Assembly: GCA_949295035.1 (NCBI GenBank)
Contig: CASFJO010000078.1
Location: 1-57,688 of the forward strand
Length of the DNA: 57,688 nucleotides
From: an uncultured Gemmiger sp.
Lineage (GTDB): Bacteria; Bacillota; Clostridia; Oscillospirales; Ruminococcaceae
Direction: 5' to 3'
Positions 1 to 9,023 of this stretch are shown piece after piece (the stretch's first letter is position 1; every line of letters begins with the position of its first letter). The position numbers and the translations under genes were made by a program. The notes under the pieces are model-generated. The model did no database searches and was not told the DNA's origin. It worked only from the letters and a program-made list of their open reading frames with translations.

Positions 1-819
1 CAGGATCACCGCCAGCACCAGCAGGGCAGGCAGCCAGTACACCAGCGCCACCGCCAGGTTCTGGCAGAAGTCGCCGAAATCCACCCAGCTGCTGACAAAA
101 GCCTCCTCGATCCGCTCCAGGAATGTGGGCTCCACAACGGTCAGCGAGTCCACCTCGTTCAGATAGACCTCCACCGTGCAGTAGTCCACCTGATCGTCCA
201 TCGCCCGCATCTGGGCGGTGTAGCTCTCGATCTGGTATTCCACCTCGCTGAGCTGCTGCTGGATCTCCAGCAGATCGGTCAGGTTCTGCGCCTGCTCCAT
301 CAGTTCGGTCAGGCGGGTGCGCTGGGTCTCCAGGCTGTCCAGCCGGGCCTGCACGTCCACATAGGAGGCGGTGATATCGCTCATCTGCTCCTGCTTGTTC
401 ACCAGATTGCCCACCCCGGAAGCGTCGGTCAGGAAGGCCGCGTACCGGTCGGCGGGCACCCGAAGGGTCATGCGGGACCAGCGGGTCCCCCGCTCGGCGC
501 TGCCGCCCTCCTCGTTGCTCTCCACGTAGCCGCCCGCCTTGCTCAGCGCCGCCAGCAGCGCATCGCGGGCGTCGGGATAGGTCTTGGTCTCCAGATCCAG
601 CGAGGTGGTATACACCAGCTTGCGGCCGGCAGCCTCATCCGGCAGCAGGCTGCCGGCGGCGTCGCTGGTCACGCCGCTCGCCTGCTCGGTCACATCATAG
701 CTTTCCTGGGGCGCGGTGGCCACCGCGCCCGCCGAACCGTTCGCGGACGCGGCGCCGCAGCCGGCCAGCATACAGCTGACCAGAAGCAGCGCCAGCATTG
801 TAAGAATCGTGCGTTTCAT
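1..819 (-). CDS. DUF4349 lipoprotein (3' end outside window)
   Basis: Reads from an ATG at 819 leftwards without a stop to the window edge, 273 codons. The N-terminus is a lipoprotein signal peptide: Lys-Arg, a hydrophobic stretch, and a lipobox ending LAGC with the lipidated cysteine at residue 20. A GGAGG-type ribosome site lies just upstream. The body has the DUF4349 layout: a folded segment of about 100 residues, a coiled-coil-like segment rich in Gln, Glu and Leu (about residues 140-200), then a hydrophobic stretch at the cut end that looks like the usual C-terminal membrane anchor. The function of the family is not established; it is a cell-envelope protein of Gram-positive bacteria. 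It is divergent from pfk. Confidence 0.85.
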   Translation of the reverse strand, partial: MKRTILTMLALLLVSCMLAGCGAASANGSAGAVATAPQESYDVTEQASGVTSDAAGSLLPDEAAGRKLVYTTSLDLETKTYPDARDALLAALSKAGGYVESNEEGGSAERGTRWSRMTLRVPADRYAAFLTDASGVGNLVNKQEQMSDITASYVDVQARLDSLETQRTRLTELMEQAQNLTDLLEIQQQLSEVEYQIESYTAQMRAMDDQVDYCTVEVYLNEVDSLTVVEPTFLERIEEAFVSSWVDFGDFCQNLAVALVYWLPALLVLAVIL

Positions 820-879
820 CGGGTTCCCTCCTTCTTTTTTGGGCTTTCTACTCAAAATACGCCGCAAAACAACCGGATA

Positions 880-908
880 TTGCACCCCGGCCCGAAATCC
901 GATACAAT
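880..908 (+). promoter_or_regulatory. Promoter of pfk
   Basis: TTGCAC and TACAAT separated by 17 bases. The leader of about 70 bases contains an 8-bp hairpin at 910-937, followed by a second TATAGT-like box at 944-949 that has no good -35 partner. Confidence 0.6.
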
Positions 909-981
909 AGAGGGCGGGTCTGGGCAAAGCCGCCCTCCCGTCTATAGTATAAAGCATCCGAAGCGGAAAGTGGGTAACGAT

Positions 982-2217
982 ATGATGACGAACGGGATCG
1001 GGAATGTGCTGGTGGGCCAGTCCGGCGGGCCGACGGCGGTGATCAACGCCAGCCTGGCGGGTGTGTACGAGGCCGCGAGGGCGCTGGGCGCGCCCCGGGT
1101 ATACGGCATGAAGTACGGCATCCAGGGATTTTTGCAGGGCGGCGTGGTGGAACTGGACAAACTGCTGGGGGACAAGCTGGACGTGGAACTCATGCTGCGT
1201 ACCCCCTCCAGCTACCTGGGCAGCTGCCGGTACAAACTGCCCGACCCCGCCGTGGACGACAGCCCCTATCGCACCCTGTTCGCCCTGTTTGACCGGTACG
1301 ACATCCGGGCGGTGCTCTACATCGGCGGCAACGACAGTATGGATACCATCGCCCGTCTCAGCGCCTGGGGCCGGGCGGCGGGCAGCCCCATCCGGTTTAT
1401 CGGGGTGCCCAAGACCATCGACAACGATCTGATGCACACCGACCACACCCCCGGCTACGGCAGCGCCGCCAAATACATCGCCACCATCATGAAAGAGGTG
1501 ATCTGCGACTCCTCGGTGTACGATCTGCGCAGCGTGACGGTGGCCGAGATCATGGGCCGGCACGCGGGCTGGCTGGCCGGGGCCGCCTGCCTCGCCTGCG
1601 GGCCGGACTGCGACGGCCCGGATATGATCCTGCTGCCGGAGGTGCCCTTCTCGCCCGAGATCTTTTTGCGGCGGGTGGACGAATTGCAGCGCAGCAAACC
1701 CAATGTGATCATTGCCGCCAGCGAAGGGGTGCGCACCCGGGACGGCGTGTTTCTCTGCGATCTGGTATCCGGCGGCGGGCAGCTGGACGCTTTTGGCCAT
1801 AAGAGCATGCTGTCCGGCACCAGCCGGTACCTGAGCGATCTGATCCAGAGCAATCTGGGCTGCAAGAGCCGGGCGATCGAACTGTCCACCCTGCAGCGGT
1901 GCGCCAGCCACCTGGCCAGCCGCACCGACATCGACGAGGCCTACCGGGTGGGCGCGGCGGCGGTGGAGGCCGCCCGCGGCGGCGAGAGCGGCCGGATGGT
2001 GACCCTGCGCCGGCTGAGCGATGTGCCCTATCAGTGCGTGACCGGCACAGCGGACATCGACCAGGTGGCCAACCTGGAAAAGACGGTGCCGGCCGGCTGG
2101 ATCGCACCCGACGGCACCCATGTGAACGAAGCTTTTGAGCGATATGCCCGGCCGCTGATCCAGGCGGAACTGGCCCCGATCTTTGTCAATGGGACCCCCC
2201 GCCATATTCGCCTGTAA
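982..2217 (+). CDS. pfp: Pyrophosphate-type 6-phosphofructokinase
   Basis: Phosphorylates fructose 6-phosphate in glycolysis, and predicted to use pyrophosphate rather than ATP. The 411-residue product has the phosphofructokinase fold: a phosphate-binding QSGGPT motif (13-18), GGNDS (115-119), PKTIDND (143-149) and EIMGRHAGW (189-197). Asp118 and Lys144 occupy the positions that are Gly in ATP-dependent enzymes and Asp/Lys in pyrophosphate-dependent ones, which is the basis for the call. Asn117 replaces the Asp usually found at the metal-binding position. The start is one of two adjacent ATGs at 982/985, because the longer upstream frame is unlike the family. The gene is monocistronic and ends in a strong terminator. 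The donor prediction is inference. Confidence 0.88.
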   Translation: MMTNGIGNVLVGQSGGPTAVINASLAGVYEAARALGAPRVYGMKYGIQGFLQGGVVELDKLLGDKLDVELMLRTPSSYLGSCRYKLPDPAVDDSPYRTLFALFDRYDIRAVLYIGGNDSMDTIARLSAWGRAAGSPIRFIGVPKTIDNDLMHTDHTPGYGSAAKYIATIMKEVICDSSVYDLRSVTVAEIMGRHAGWLAGAACLACGPDCDGPDMILLPEVPFSPEIFLRRVDELQRSKPNVIIAASEGVRTRDGVFLCDLVSGGGQLDAFGHKSMLSGTSRYLSDLIQSNLGCKSRAIELSTLQRCASHLASRTDIDEAYRVGAAAVEAARGGESGRMVTLRRLSDVPYQCVTGTADIDQVANLEKTVPAGWIAPDGTHVNEAFERYARPLIQAELAPIFVNGTPRHIRL

Positions 2218-2228
2218 CCGACAAAACA

Positions 2229-2284
2229 CCGGCCGCCGCGCCGGGGAGAACCGCTCCCCGGCGCGGCGGCCGGTTTGTTGTTTT
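2229..2284. terminator. Bidirectional terminator between pfk and PMT gene
   Basis: A 20-bp GC stem (2229-2248 with 2254-2273) with a 5-base loop is followed by a T-rich tract on the plus strand. It lies between convergent genes; the reverse-strand tail is poorer in T. Confidence 0.85.
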
Positions 2285-5249
2285 ACGGCAGGATATAGAA
2301 GCCCCAGCTGGGCATCCAGAGCAGGCTGCGGGCCCATCCTTCGCTGACCGGCACCCCCGCCAGCGCCGGATAGAACCAAACGAAAAGCACCGCCGCCAGG
2401 GCCACCACCCCAATAGTCATCCCGTGGGCCAAAGCCGGGCGGCGGCGTTCCAGCCGGGCCAGCCAGAGCAGCAGCGCCAGCAGGGTAAAGCCCAGGCTGG
2501 GGAAACAGTGGTACAGGAAGGTACAGCGGGTGACCAGCACCCAGGGCAGCAGCTGCGCCAGGAACATCACACACACAAACGCGCCGGAACGGCTGCCTTT
2601 TCCGCACAGAATGCGCCGGCCCACCGCCATCAGGGCCGCCAGGCCGCCCCACCAGACCACCGGATTGCCCAGCACCGCGATGCTGGCATAGGTGCCTTCG
2701 GGCAGGCCGCCGCCCATATAGTACCACACCGGGCGCAGCATCAGCGGCCAGGTATACCAGCGGGATTCAAACGAATGGGTGGCCACCAGCTGGCTGTGAT
2801 ACCGGTACATGGATACCTGGCACTGCCACCAATCGGCCAGACCGAACGAGGGATCCCGCCACAGATAGGGCAGGTAACTGGCCAGATATAGGGCCAGCGG
2901 CAGCGCCACAAAGAACACCACGCCACCGCCCACGGCCAGCGCCGCCTCCCGGCCAAATCCCGGCTGCTGCTGCCGCCAGCGGGCGTACAGCACCCAGAAA
3001 TACACCACCGCCAGCCCGGCGCCGGCGTAGATCCCGGTCCACTTGCTGGCGCAGCCCAGCCCGAAAGCCAGCCCGCTGAGGGCCATGGGCAGGATCGCGG
3101 CCCGCACCCCTTTTTGCAGCACGGTCTGGGCATACCAGAGCATCCCGTACGCGCCCAGCAGGATGAAGAAGGTCACATACACGTCGATGGTGGCGATCCG
3201 GCTCTGGGTGAACCGCATAAAGTCCAGCCCGAACAGCGCCGCGCCCGCCAGCGCCAGCCAGGGCCGGCGGGTCAGCCGCCGCCCCAGCAGATAGAACAGC
3301 GGCACCATTGCCGCCCCGAACAGCGCCCCGGCCACCCGCCAGCCAAAGCCGTTCATGCCGAACACCGCGATGCCCAGCATAATGAACACCTTGCCCAGTG
3401 GCGGGTGGGTGGTCTCGTAAACGCTCATCTTGTGCAGCATCTCGTAACCGGTGCGGCCGTGGTAGATCTCATCAAAATACATGCTGTTGAGCTGGCTGAT
3501 GGTCTTTGGCACCAGCGATTGCTCGTCGCACAGGGCTCCGCCGCCGGATACCGGCAGCAGCGCGCCGGCCGCGTCCCGGAAAGCGATCTCCATGATCGCG
3601 CCGTTCTGCACCGTTACGGTCACCTCGCCGGTGACCGATACAGCGTCGGTGCTCCACTGAAAGGTGGTGCCGTGGCCCAGTTCCTTCTGCACCAGCACCT
3701 GGCCGGCGTCGTCGGTCACCGTCAGGTTTCCGCCGGTGGAAATGCCGGCATACAGCCAGAACGCAGCGGCCTGCCCCTCCACCGTGACCGTCTCGGTGGC
3801 GGTGGTGCCGGAAGCGTCCAGCGGGTTTTCAGGGGCGCTTGTCTCCCCCAGGTACACAAGGCCCAGCGCCAGCGCGGCCAGCGTCAGCCCGGCCAGGGCG
3901 CCCCACTCCCATTTTGCCCAGGGCGGCTGCGGCGCGGGGGAAGCCCATACCTCCCGCCGGGGGCGCATGTGGATCTGGCAGACCTTTCCGGTGAGAAGCA
4001 GCCGCCCGGCCGACAGGGCCAGCAGCGCGAAGCAGACCGTCTCGGCCAGGCCGGTGAACCGGACCAGCAGCACCGCCTGCGCGCTGGTGAGAAATTCGTC
4101 GGCGGTGCCCACGCTGGAATACACGATCGCCAGATTGAGCAGGCTGGTCAGCGACAGGCCCGCCGCCGCCCCCAGCAGCCGCCGGTCGCCCCATTTGGCG
4201 CTGGCGGCCACCGCCAGCAGCACCGCCGGGATCAGATACCGCTCGTGCATTCGATGCGCCACCGTGAAGATCCCCGCCGCGTAGACCGCCGCCAGGGTCA
4301 GCGGGCAGAGATGTCCCCGCCGGGCGGCCTGCCCGGCCAGCCACAGCAGCCCCAGGGTGACCAGCACGATGCCCAGCGTGCCCCACTGCTGCCAGGTCAG
4401 CGGGCCCAGCCGCGCGCTCTGGTCGACCCAGTTTCCGCCCAGCGCCGCCCACAGGTTGAAACCGTTCACCGTGGCGTAAGGATAGCTTTGGGATGTGTCG
4501 AAATATTTCTGCGCCAGCCATACCGGGCTTTTGCCGCAAATCAGGCCGGCCGCCAGTGTGGGCAGCAGAGCTGCCAGCGTGCCCAGGGCGGTGCGGCCCA
4601 GCGCCCGCAGCCGGGCCGAAGCGTCCTTGGGCTGGCCGGGGCCCGGCAGCACCGCCGGCTGCAGAAAGCAGACCGCCAGCACCGGCCCCAGCAGCAGCGC
4701 CTGGGGTTTGATGGCCAGCGCGAATCCCCAGGCCAGGGCCGCCGGCAGATACCGCCGCCGGCTCAGCAGCCAGAAAGCCAGCGCCAGCGGCAGCACAAAC
4801 AATCCGTCGATCTGTTTCCATACGGCGGTGTCAAAAATCAGCGGCGGGCAGAAGGCCAGAAACGCCGCCGCACGCAGCGCCACCCGCTTGTTGTAGCGGC
4901 AGCCGCTGCCGATGGTATACACCAGCCAGACCAGCGCCCCGTCCGCCGCGATGGGCAGCGCGCAGAGCAGCAGCCGCGCCGCGCCGCCGTTCACATCCAG
5001 GCCCAGCGCCCGGATCACCAGGCCGGGAATGCCCAGCAACAGCATATACAGAGGGGGATAATCCGCAAAATAATCCTCCGCGTAGAAATTCCGGGGCCCG
5101 ACCTCAGCCATCCGGAGGGCCCAGGCGTTAAAACAGCTCATATCGTAGCTGTAGCCTTCGGTAAGCACGACCAGCGCCGCCCGCACAAGCACCGCCGCCG
5201 CCAACACCGCCGCCAGCGGCCAGAAAATGTTGGATCTGCGTTGTTCCAT
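2283..5249 (-). CDS. Double GT-C glycosyltransferase, C-terminal PMT-family domain
   Basis: A 988-residue polytopic membrane protein. The C-terminal half is a PMT-family (GT39) O-mannosyltransferase-like domain. Its first loop carries a DE pair (in YFDEIYHG) and HPPLGK, the hallmarks of enzymes that move a sugar from a polyprenyl-phosphate carrier to an acceptor outside the membrane. The N-terminal half (about 1-450) is a second GT-C-like region of repeated membrane spans, with acidic residues in its first loop (YDM, AEDYFADYPP). A non-membrane segment of roughly 100-150 residues joins them. The start at 5249 has GAGGTG 8 bases upstream and drops an unlikely 38-residue extension. Substrate and acceptor cannot be read from sequence. 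No operon partner; convergent with pfk. Confidence 0.82.
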   Translation of the reverse strand: MEQRRSNIFWPLAAVLAAAVLVRAALVVLTEGYSYDMSCFNAWALRMAEVGPRNFYAEDYFADYPPLYMLLLGIPGLVIRALGLDVNGGAARLLLCALPIAADGALVWLVYTIGSGCRYNKRVALRAAAFLAFCPPLIFDTAVWKQIDGLFVLPLALAFWLLSRRRYLPAALAWGFALAIKPQALLLGPVLAVCFLQPAVLPGPGQPKDASARLRALGRTALGTLAALLPTLAAGLICGKSPVWLAQKYFDTSQSYPYATVNGFNLWAALGGNWVDQSARLGPLTWQQWGTLGIVLVTLGLLWLAGQAARRGHLCPLTLAAVYAAGIFTVAHRMHERYLIPAVLLAVAASAKWGDRRLLGAAAGLSLTSLLNLAIVYSSVGTADEFLTSAQAVLLVRFTGLAETVCFALLALSAGRLLLTGKVCQIHMRPRREVWASPAPQPPWAKWEWGALAGLTLAALALGLVYLGETSAPENPLDASGTTATETVTVEGQAAAFWLYAGISTGGNLTVTDDAGQVLVQKELGHGTTFQWSTDAVSVTGEVTVTVQNGAIMEIAFRDAAGALLPVSGGGALCDEQSLVPKTISQLNSMYFDEIYHGRTGYEMLHKMSVYETTHPPLGKVFIMLGIAVFGMNGFGWRVAGALFGAAMVPLFYLLGRRLTRRPWLALAGAALFGLDFMRFTQSRIATIDVYVTFFILLGAYGMLWYAQTVLQKGVRAAILPMALSGLAFGLGCASKWTGIYAGAGLAVVYFWVLYARWRQQQPGFGREAALAVGGGVVFFVALPLALYLASYLPYLWRDPSFGLADWWQCQVSMYRYHSQLVATHSFESRWYTWPLMLRPVWYYMGGGLPEGTYASIAVLGNPVVWWGGLAALMAVGRRILCGKGSRSGAFVCVMFLAQLLPWVLVTRCTFLYHCFPSLGFTLLALLLWLARLERRRPALAHGMTIGVVALAAVLFVWFYPALAGVPVSEGWARSLLWMPSWGFYILP

Positions 5250-5398
5250 GATGCACCTCACAGTTTGCACAACTGGGACAAGTATACCACAAACCGGCAA
5301 CCGGGTACAGGCGGATCGGCCCGTATTCCGGCGAAAAGGCTGTGAAACTTTCTTAAACCGCATACGAATCGGGCGCGCCGGCTATTGCGTCCGGGCAC

Positions 5399-5437
5399 AA
5401 AAAAGCGGACGCTTTCCCTGAAAAGGGAAAACGCCCG
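5399..5437 (-). terminator. Terminator downstream of the Amt-PII gene
   Basis: On the minus strand, a 12-bp stem with two G-T pairs (5407-5437) is followed by GC and six T. Confidence 0.7.
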
Positions 5438-5542
5438 CCCGGTCAAAGCCGCCCGCAGGGAAAGAAAAAGGAAGAAAACCCCGGGGAAGCTGTTGCCGGC
5501 AAAAGAGAAGATAGCAAGAAGAAGTATGGAACATAAAACCGG

Positions 5543-7186
5543 TCATTCCACATCCTGCAGCGCGGCGAAGTCCTCCTCGCCGGTGCGGACCTTGACCACC
5601 CGCTGCACCCCGTAGACAAAGATCTTGCCGTCGCCCACGTGGCCGGTGTACAATGCCTTTTTGGCCGTTTCGATCACCGCGTCCACCGGGATGCTGCTGA
5701 CCACGATCTCCACCTTGATCTTGGGCAGCAGGGTGGCGTCCATCTCGACGCCGCGGTAGTATTCGCCGGCGCCCCGCTGGATGCCGCAGCCCATCACCTG
5801 GGTCACGGTCATGCCGGTGACCCCCAGCTGGTTCATGGCGGTCTTGAGTTCATCGAACCGGGACAGCCGGGCGATGATGGTCACCTTGTACATACCGGTC
5901 GCCGCGTCCGCGTCCACCGGCTCGGTGCGGACCACCGGCACGGCGGCGGTCTGCTGGCTCTGGGTGGCTTTCTCGTACTCGTCCTCGCCCAGATCGGTGT
6001 TTTCGTTCACGTCCAGCGCGGCGGACACATCCGACACCGCGAACCCGGAATAGGCGCTGGCCAGGCCGTCGATCTCCACCTCGGCGGGTACCCGCAGGCC
6101 CACCAGCTTGTCGATCACCTTGAAGATGATGGTCATGGTCACAATGACCCATACCGCCACCGACGCAACGCCGACCAGCTGGGTCAGCAGCATACCCGCG
6201 CCGCCGTAGAAGAGGCCGCCGTCGGTAGCGAACAGGCCCACACAGAGGGTACCGAAGGCGCCGCAGACGCCGTGTACCGACACCGCGCCCACCGGGTCGT
6301 CGATCTTGACCACCTTGTCAAAGAACTCCACCGACAGCACCACCAGGATGCCGGCGGCCAGGCCGATGAAGAAGGCGCCCACCGGGCTGACCACATCGCA
6401 GCCGGCGGTGATGGCCACCAGGCCCGCCAGGGTGCCGTTGAAAGTCATGGACACGTCGGGCTTTTTATACCGCACCCAGGTAAAGAGCATGGTGGCGCAG
6501 GTGGCCACGGCGGCAGCCATGTTGGTGTTCATGAAGATCAGGGACGCGCTGAGCATGCTCTCGTCGGTGGAGAGGCTCACGGTGCTGGCGCCGTTGAAGC
6601 CGAACCAGCAGAACCAAAGGATGAATACGCCGGTGGCCAGCGCGGTCAGATTGTGGCCGGGGATGGCCCGGGGCTTGCCGTTCTTGTCATACTTGCCGAT
6701 ACGGGGGCCCAGCAGCGCGGCGCCGATGCAGGCGGTGATGCCGCCCACCATGTGTACGGCGGTGCTGCCCGCAAAGTCATGGAAGCCCAGTCCGGACAGC
6801 CAGCCGCCGCCCCAGATCCAGTGGCCGGAGATGGGATAGACCACCATCGAGATCAGGGCGCTGTAGAGGCAGTAGGCCTTGAAATTGGTGCGCTCGGCCA
6901 TCGAGCCGGACACGATGGTGGCGTCGGTGGCGCAGAACACCGTCTGGAAGATCACATAGCACCACAGCGGCAGGGTGCCAAAATCGTAGCTGCCCCGGAT
7001 CAGCGGGTCAAAGCCGCCCACAAAGGCGCCCGCACCCCCGAACATCAGCCCGAAGCCCACCAGCCAGTACAGCGGGGTGCCGATACAAAAGTCCATGAGG
7101 TTTTTCATCAGGATATTGCCGGTGTTTTTGGCGCGGGTCAGGCCGGCTTCGCAGAGCGAAAAGCCCGCCTGCATAAAGAATACCAT
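5543..7186 (-). CDS. amt: Ammonium transporter fused to a PII domain; N-terminus interrupted by TAG
   Basis: Ammonium channel of the Amt/Rh family, with about 390 residues of membrane spans joined by a linker to a C-terminal GlnB/PII domain of roughly 115 residues. PII senses 2-oxoglutarate, ATP and ADP and normally plugs Amt as a separate protein, so here gate and channel are one chain. The PII T-loop reads YYRGVEM, where classical PII has GAEY; the uridylylated tyrosine is absent. The intact frame starts at the ATG at 7186, inside the first membrane span and without a convincing ribosome site. The natural start is almost certainly upstream at 7237 or 7231, behind GGAGG. That frame is cut by TAG at 7205-7207, ten codons in. 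Either the gene is damaged, a shortened protein is made, or the TAG is read through. Confidence 0.85.
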   Translation of the reverse strand: MVFFMQAGFSLCEAGLTRAKNTGNILMKNLMDFCIGTPLYWLVGFGLMFGGAGAFVGGFDPLIRGSYDFGTLPLWCYVIFQTVFCATDATIVSGSMAERTNFKAYCLYSALISMVVYPISGHWIWGGGWLSGLGFHDFAGSTAVHMVGGITACIGAALLGPRIGKYDKNGKPRAIPGHNLTALATGVFILWFCWFGFNGASTVSLSTDESMLSASLIFMNTNMAAAVATCATMLFTWVRYKKPDVSMTFNGTLAGLVAITAGCDVVSPVGAFFIGLAAGILVVLSVEFFDKVVKIDDPVGAVSVHGVCGAFGTLCVGLFATDGGLFYGGAGMLLTQLVGVASVAVWVIVTMTIIFKVIDKLVGLRVPAEVEIDGLASAYSGFAVSDVSAALDVNENTDLGEDEYEKATQSQQTAAVPVVRTEPVDADAATGMYKVTIIARLSRFDELKTAMNQLGVTGMTVTQVMGCGIQRGAGEYYRGVEMDATLLPKIKVEIVVSSIPVDAVIETAKKALYTGHVGDGKIFVYGVQRVVKVRTGEEDFAALQDVE

Positions 7187-7204
7187 CGCGGCGCCCCAGA
7201 GGGT

Positions 7205-7207
7205 CTA
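7205..7207 (-). other. In-frame TAG in the amt start region
   Basis: From ATG 7237 the codons read MCMYNSADVL, then TAG, then TLWGAAMVFF, continuing in frame into the transporter. By memory of related proteins the interrupted position is usually Trp in a 'DTLW'-like motif, one G-to-A change from TGG. Confidence 0.85.
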
Positions 7208-7423
7208 CAATACGTCCGCAGAATTGTACATACACATTTCCTCCCTCGCTATGCCCGGAAAGCCGGTCCGGGCAGGCGCGCTTGCCGGCGCCCGCCCGCG
7301 GCCGTCCGGGTCATGAATGGGGATACGCGCCGCCCCAAGGAGAAAAGGGCGGCCGGCGCATCCGGCGCCTCGGGCCGAACGAGGCCCGGGCCTTTCGCTG
7401 CGCGAAAAAGCCCGAAGAATAAC

Positions 7424-7469
7424 GAACAGCAAGGGCGCTGAGGTCGGCCCCTCAGCGCCCTTGCTGTTC
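7424..7469 (-). promoter_or_regulatory. 19-bp perfect inverted repeat at the start of the amt leader
   Basis: Arms 7424-7442 and 7451-7469 match perfectly across an 8-base loop. On the minus strand it begins just after the predicted transcription start of amt; a run of five T follows only about 15 bases later, so it is not a standard terminator. The leader to 7238 (about 230 bases) is GC-rich with further short hairpins and no recognisable gene. It could instead end cysS transcripts. Confidence 0.6.
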
Positions 7470-7476
7470 TGGCTGT

Positions 7477-7506
7477 AGTATACGCCGATGGACAGGCTGT
7501 TGTCAA
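7477..7506 (-). promoter_or_regulatory. Promoter of the amt gene
   Basis: Perfect TTGACA (7501-7506) and TATACT (7477-7482) on the minus strand, 18 bases apart. Confidence 0.75.
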
Positions 7507-7581
7507 TCAGCATTTCCACGGGATTTTTTCACTTTACCACGGCAAATTTCTCCAGGTGTGCGCCGTACACGCACATATCGG

Positions 7582-8982
7582 TCAGGCCCGGCTGACCTTC
7601 GGCCCCTGGGGCGTGTCCTCCACCACCCAGCCCAGGGCGGTGATCCGGGCTCGCAGCGCGTCGGCGGCGGCCCAGTCCTTGGCCTTCTTGGCGGCAGCCC
7701 GCTGTTCCACCAGGGCGGCAACGTCGGCGGGCACTTCGTCCTCCTTCTTGCGGTTGTACAGCAACCCCAGCACCCCGGTCAGTTCGTCAAATGTCTGGGC
7801 GGCCTGCTCCAGCGCGCCCTTGGACGCGGCGGGGGCCAGGGTGTTGATCTGGCGCACAAAGTCGAACAGGGCGGCCAGGGCGTCGGGGGTGTTCAGGTCG
7901 TCGTCCATGGCGGCGTTGAACTTCTCCCGCACGGCGGCAGCCTTTTCCACCAGGGTCTCGTCCCCTTCGGCCGGCGCGTTTTTGAGCAAAAAGTCCAGGT
8001 TGTCCCGGCAGGTGTACAGCCGCTCCAGGCTGCTCTTGCAGCTCTCGATCAACTCCACCGTGTAGTTCAGCGGCATCCGGTAGCCGGCGCTGAGCATAAA
8101 GTAGCGGATGGGCTCGTAGCCGTATTTGTCCGCGATCTCCCGCACGGTGAAGAAGTTGCCGGCGCTCTTGCTCATCTTGCGGTTGTCGATGTTCAGGAAA
8201 CCGTTGTGCATCCAATAGCGGCTGAACTCGCAGCCGTTGGCGCACTCGGACTGGGCGATCTCGTTCTCATGGTGAGGGAAGATCAGATCCTGGCCGCCGC
8301 AGTGGAGGTCGATGGTCTTGCCCAGATGGGTGCGGGCCATGGCGCTGCACTCGATGTGCCAGCCGGGGCGGCCCGGGCCATAGGGGCTGGGCCAGGCGGG
8401 CTCGCCGGGCTTGGCGGCCTTCCAGACGGCAAAGTCCGCCGGGTCTTCCTTCAAATCGTCGTCCATCTGGCTGCGCAGTTCCCGGTTGCCGCTCTCCAGG
8501 TCCTCCAGGTTCAGGTGGCTGAGTTTGCCGTAGTCCCTGAACTTGCGGGCGCGGAAATACACGTCCCCATTGCGGGCCACGTAGCCGTATCCCTTGTCCA
8601 GGATATCCGCCACAATGTCCAGGATCTGGGGGATGTGCTCGGTGGCGCGGGGCTGCACGGTGGGCGGTAGGGCGTTCAGACCGGCCGCGTCCTTCTTGTA
8701 CTCGGCCTCAAAGCGGCGGGCCACCTCCTGCATGGTGGTGCCCTCCTCCTGGCCTTTTTTGATGAGTTTGTCGTCGATGTCGGTGATGTTGGACACATAG
8801 ATCACCTTGTTGCCCCGGTATTCCAGATACCGGCGCAGGGTGTCGAACACCACCAGCGGCCGGGCGTTGCCGATGTGGATATAGTTGTAGACGGTGGGGC
8901 CGCACACATAGATCCGGTATTCGCCGGGGGTCTGGGGAACGAACTCCTCCTTGGTGCGGGTGAGGGTGTTGAAGATCTTCAC
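7582..8982 (-). CDS. cysS: Cysteinyl-tRNA synthetase
   Basis: Charges tRNA-Cys. The 466-residue length is normal. Visible class I signatures are HIGN in [17 protein letters not shown], and the zinc ligands in [16 protein letters not shown] and [10 protein letters not shown]. The start is GTG at 8982 with AAGGAG ten bases upstream; the open frame extends further 5' but into the T-box terminator, so it cannot be coding there. Expression is controlled by the cysteine T-box leader immediately upstream. It is transcribed from its own strong promoter and followed by amt in the same direction. Confidence 0.96.
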   Translation of the reverse strand: MKIFNTLTRTKEEFVPQTPGEYRIYVCGPTVYNYIHIGNARPLVVFDTLRRYLEYRGNKVIYVSNITDIDDKLIKKGQEEGTTMQEVARRFEAEYKKDAAGLNALPPTVQPRATEHIPQILDIVADILDKGYGYVARNGDVYFRARKFRDYGKLSHLNLEDLESGNRELRSQMDDDLKEDPADFAVWKAAKPGEPAWPSPYGPGRPGWHIECSAMARTHLGKTIDLHCGGQDLIFPHHENEIAQSECANGCEFSRYWMHNGFLNIDNRKMSKSAGNFFTVREIADKYGYEPIRYFMLSAGYRMPLNYTVELIESCKSSLERLYTCRDNLDFLLKNAPAEGDETLVEKAAAVREKFNAAMDDDLNTPDALAALFDFVRQINTLAPAASKGALEQAAQTFDELTGVLGLLYNRKKEDEVPADVAALVEQRAAAKKAKDWAAADALRARITALGWVVEDTPQGPKVSRA

Positions 8983-9023
8983 GTTTTGCACGCTCCTTTT
9001 TCTTCGGGCGGGGCGGGCCCGCA

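Noticed and set aside
3114-5345. A 743-codon plus-strand frame opposite the PMT gene
   Set aside because: Composition dominated by Gln, Arg, His and Pro, a shadow of codon bias; it lacks a start signal.
7205-7519. Open frame running through the amt promoter and leader into the amt start
   Set aside because: It spans the promoter and the inverted repeat, its sequence resembles no protein and it ends at the amt TAG; taken as chance continuity of the frame.
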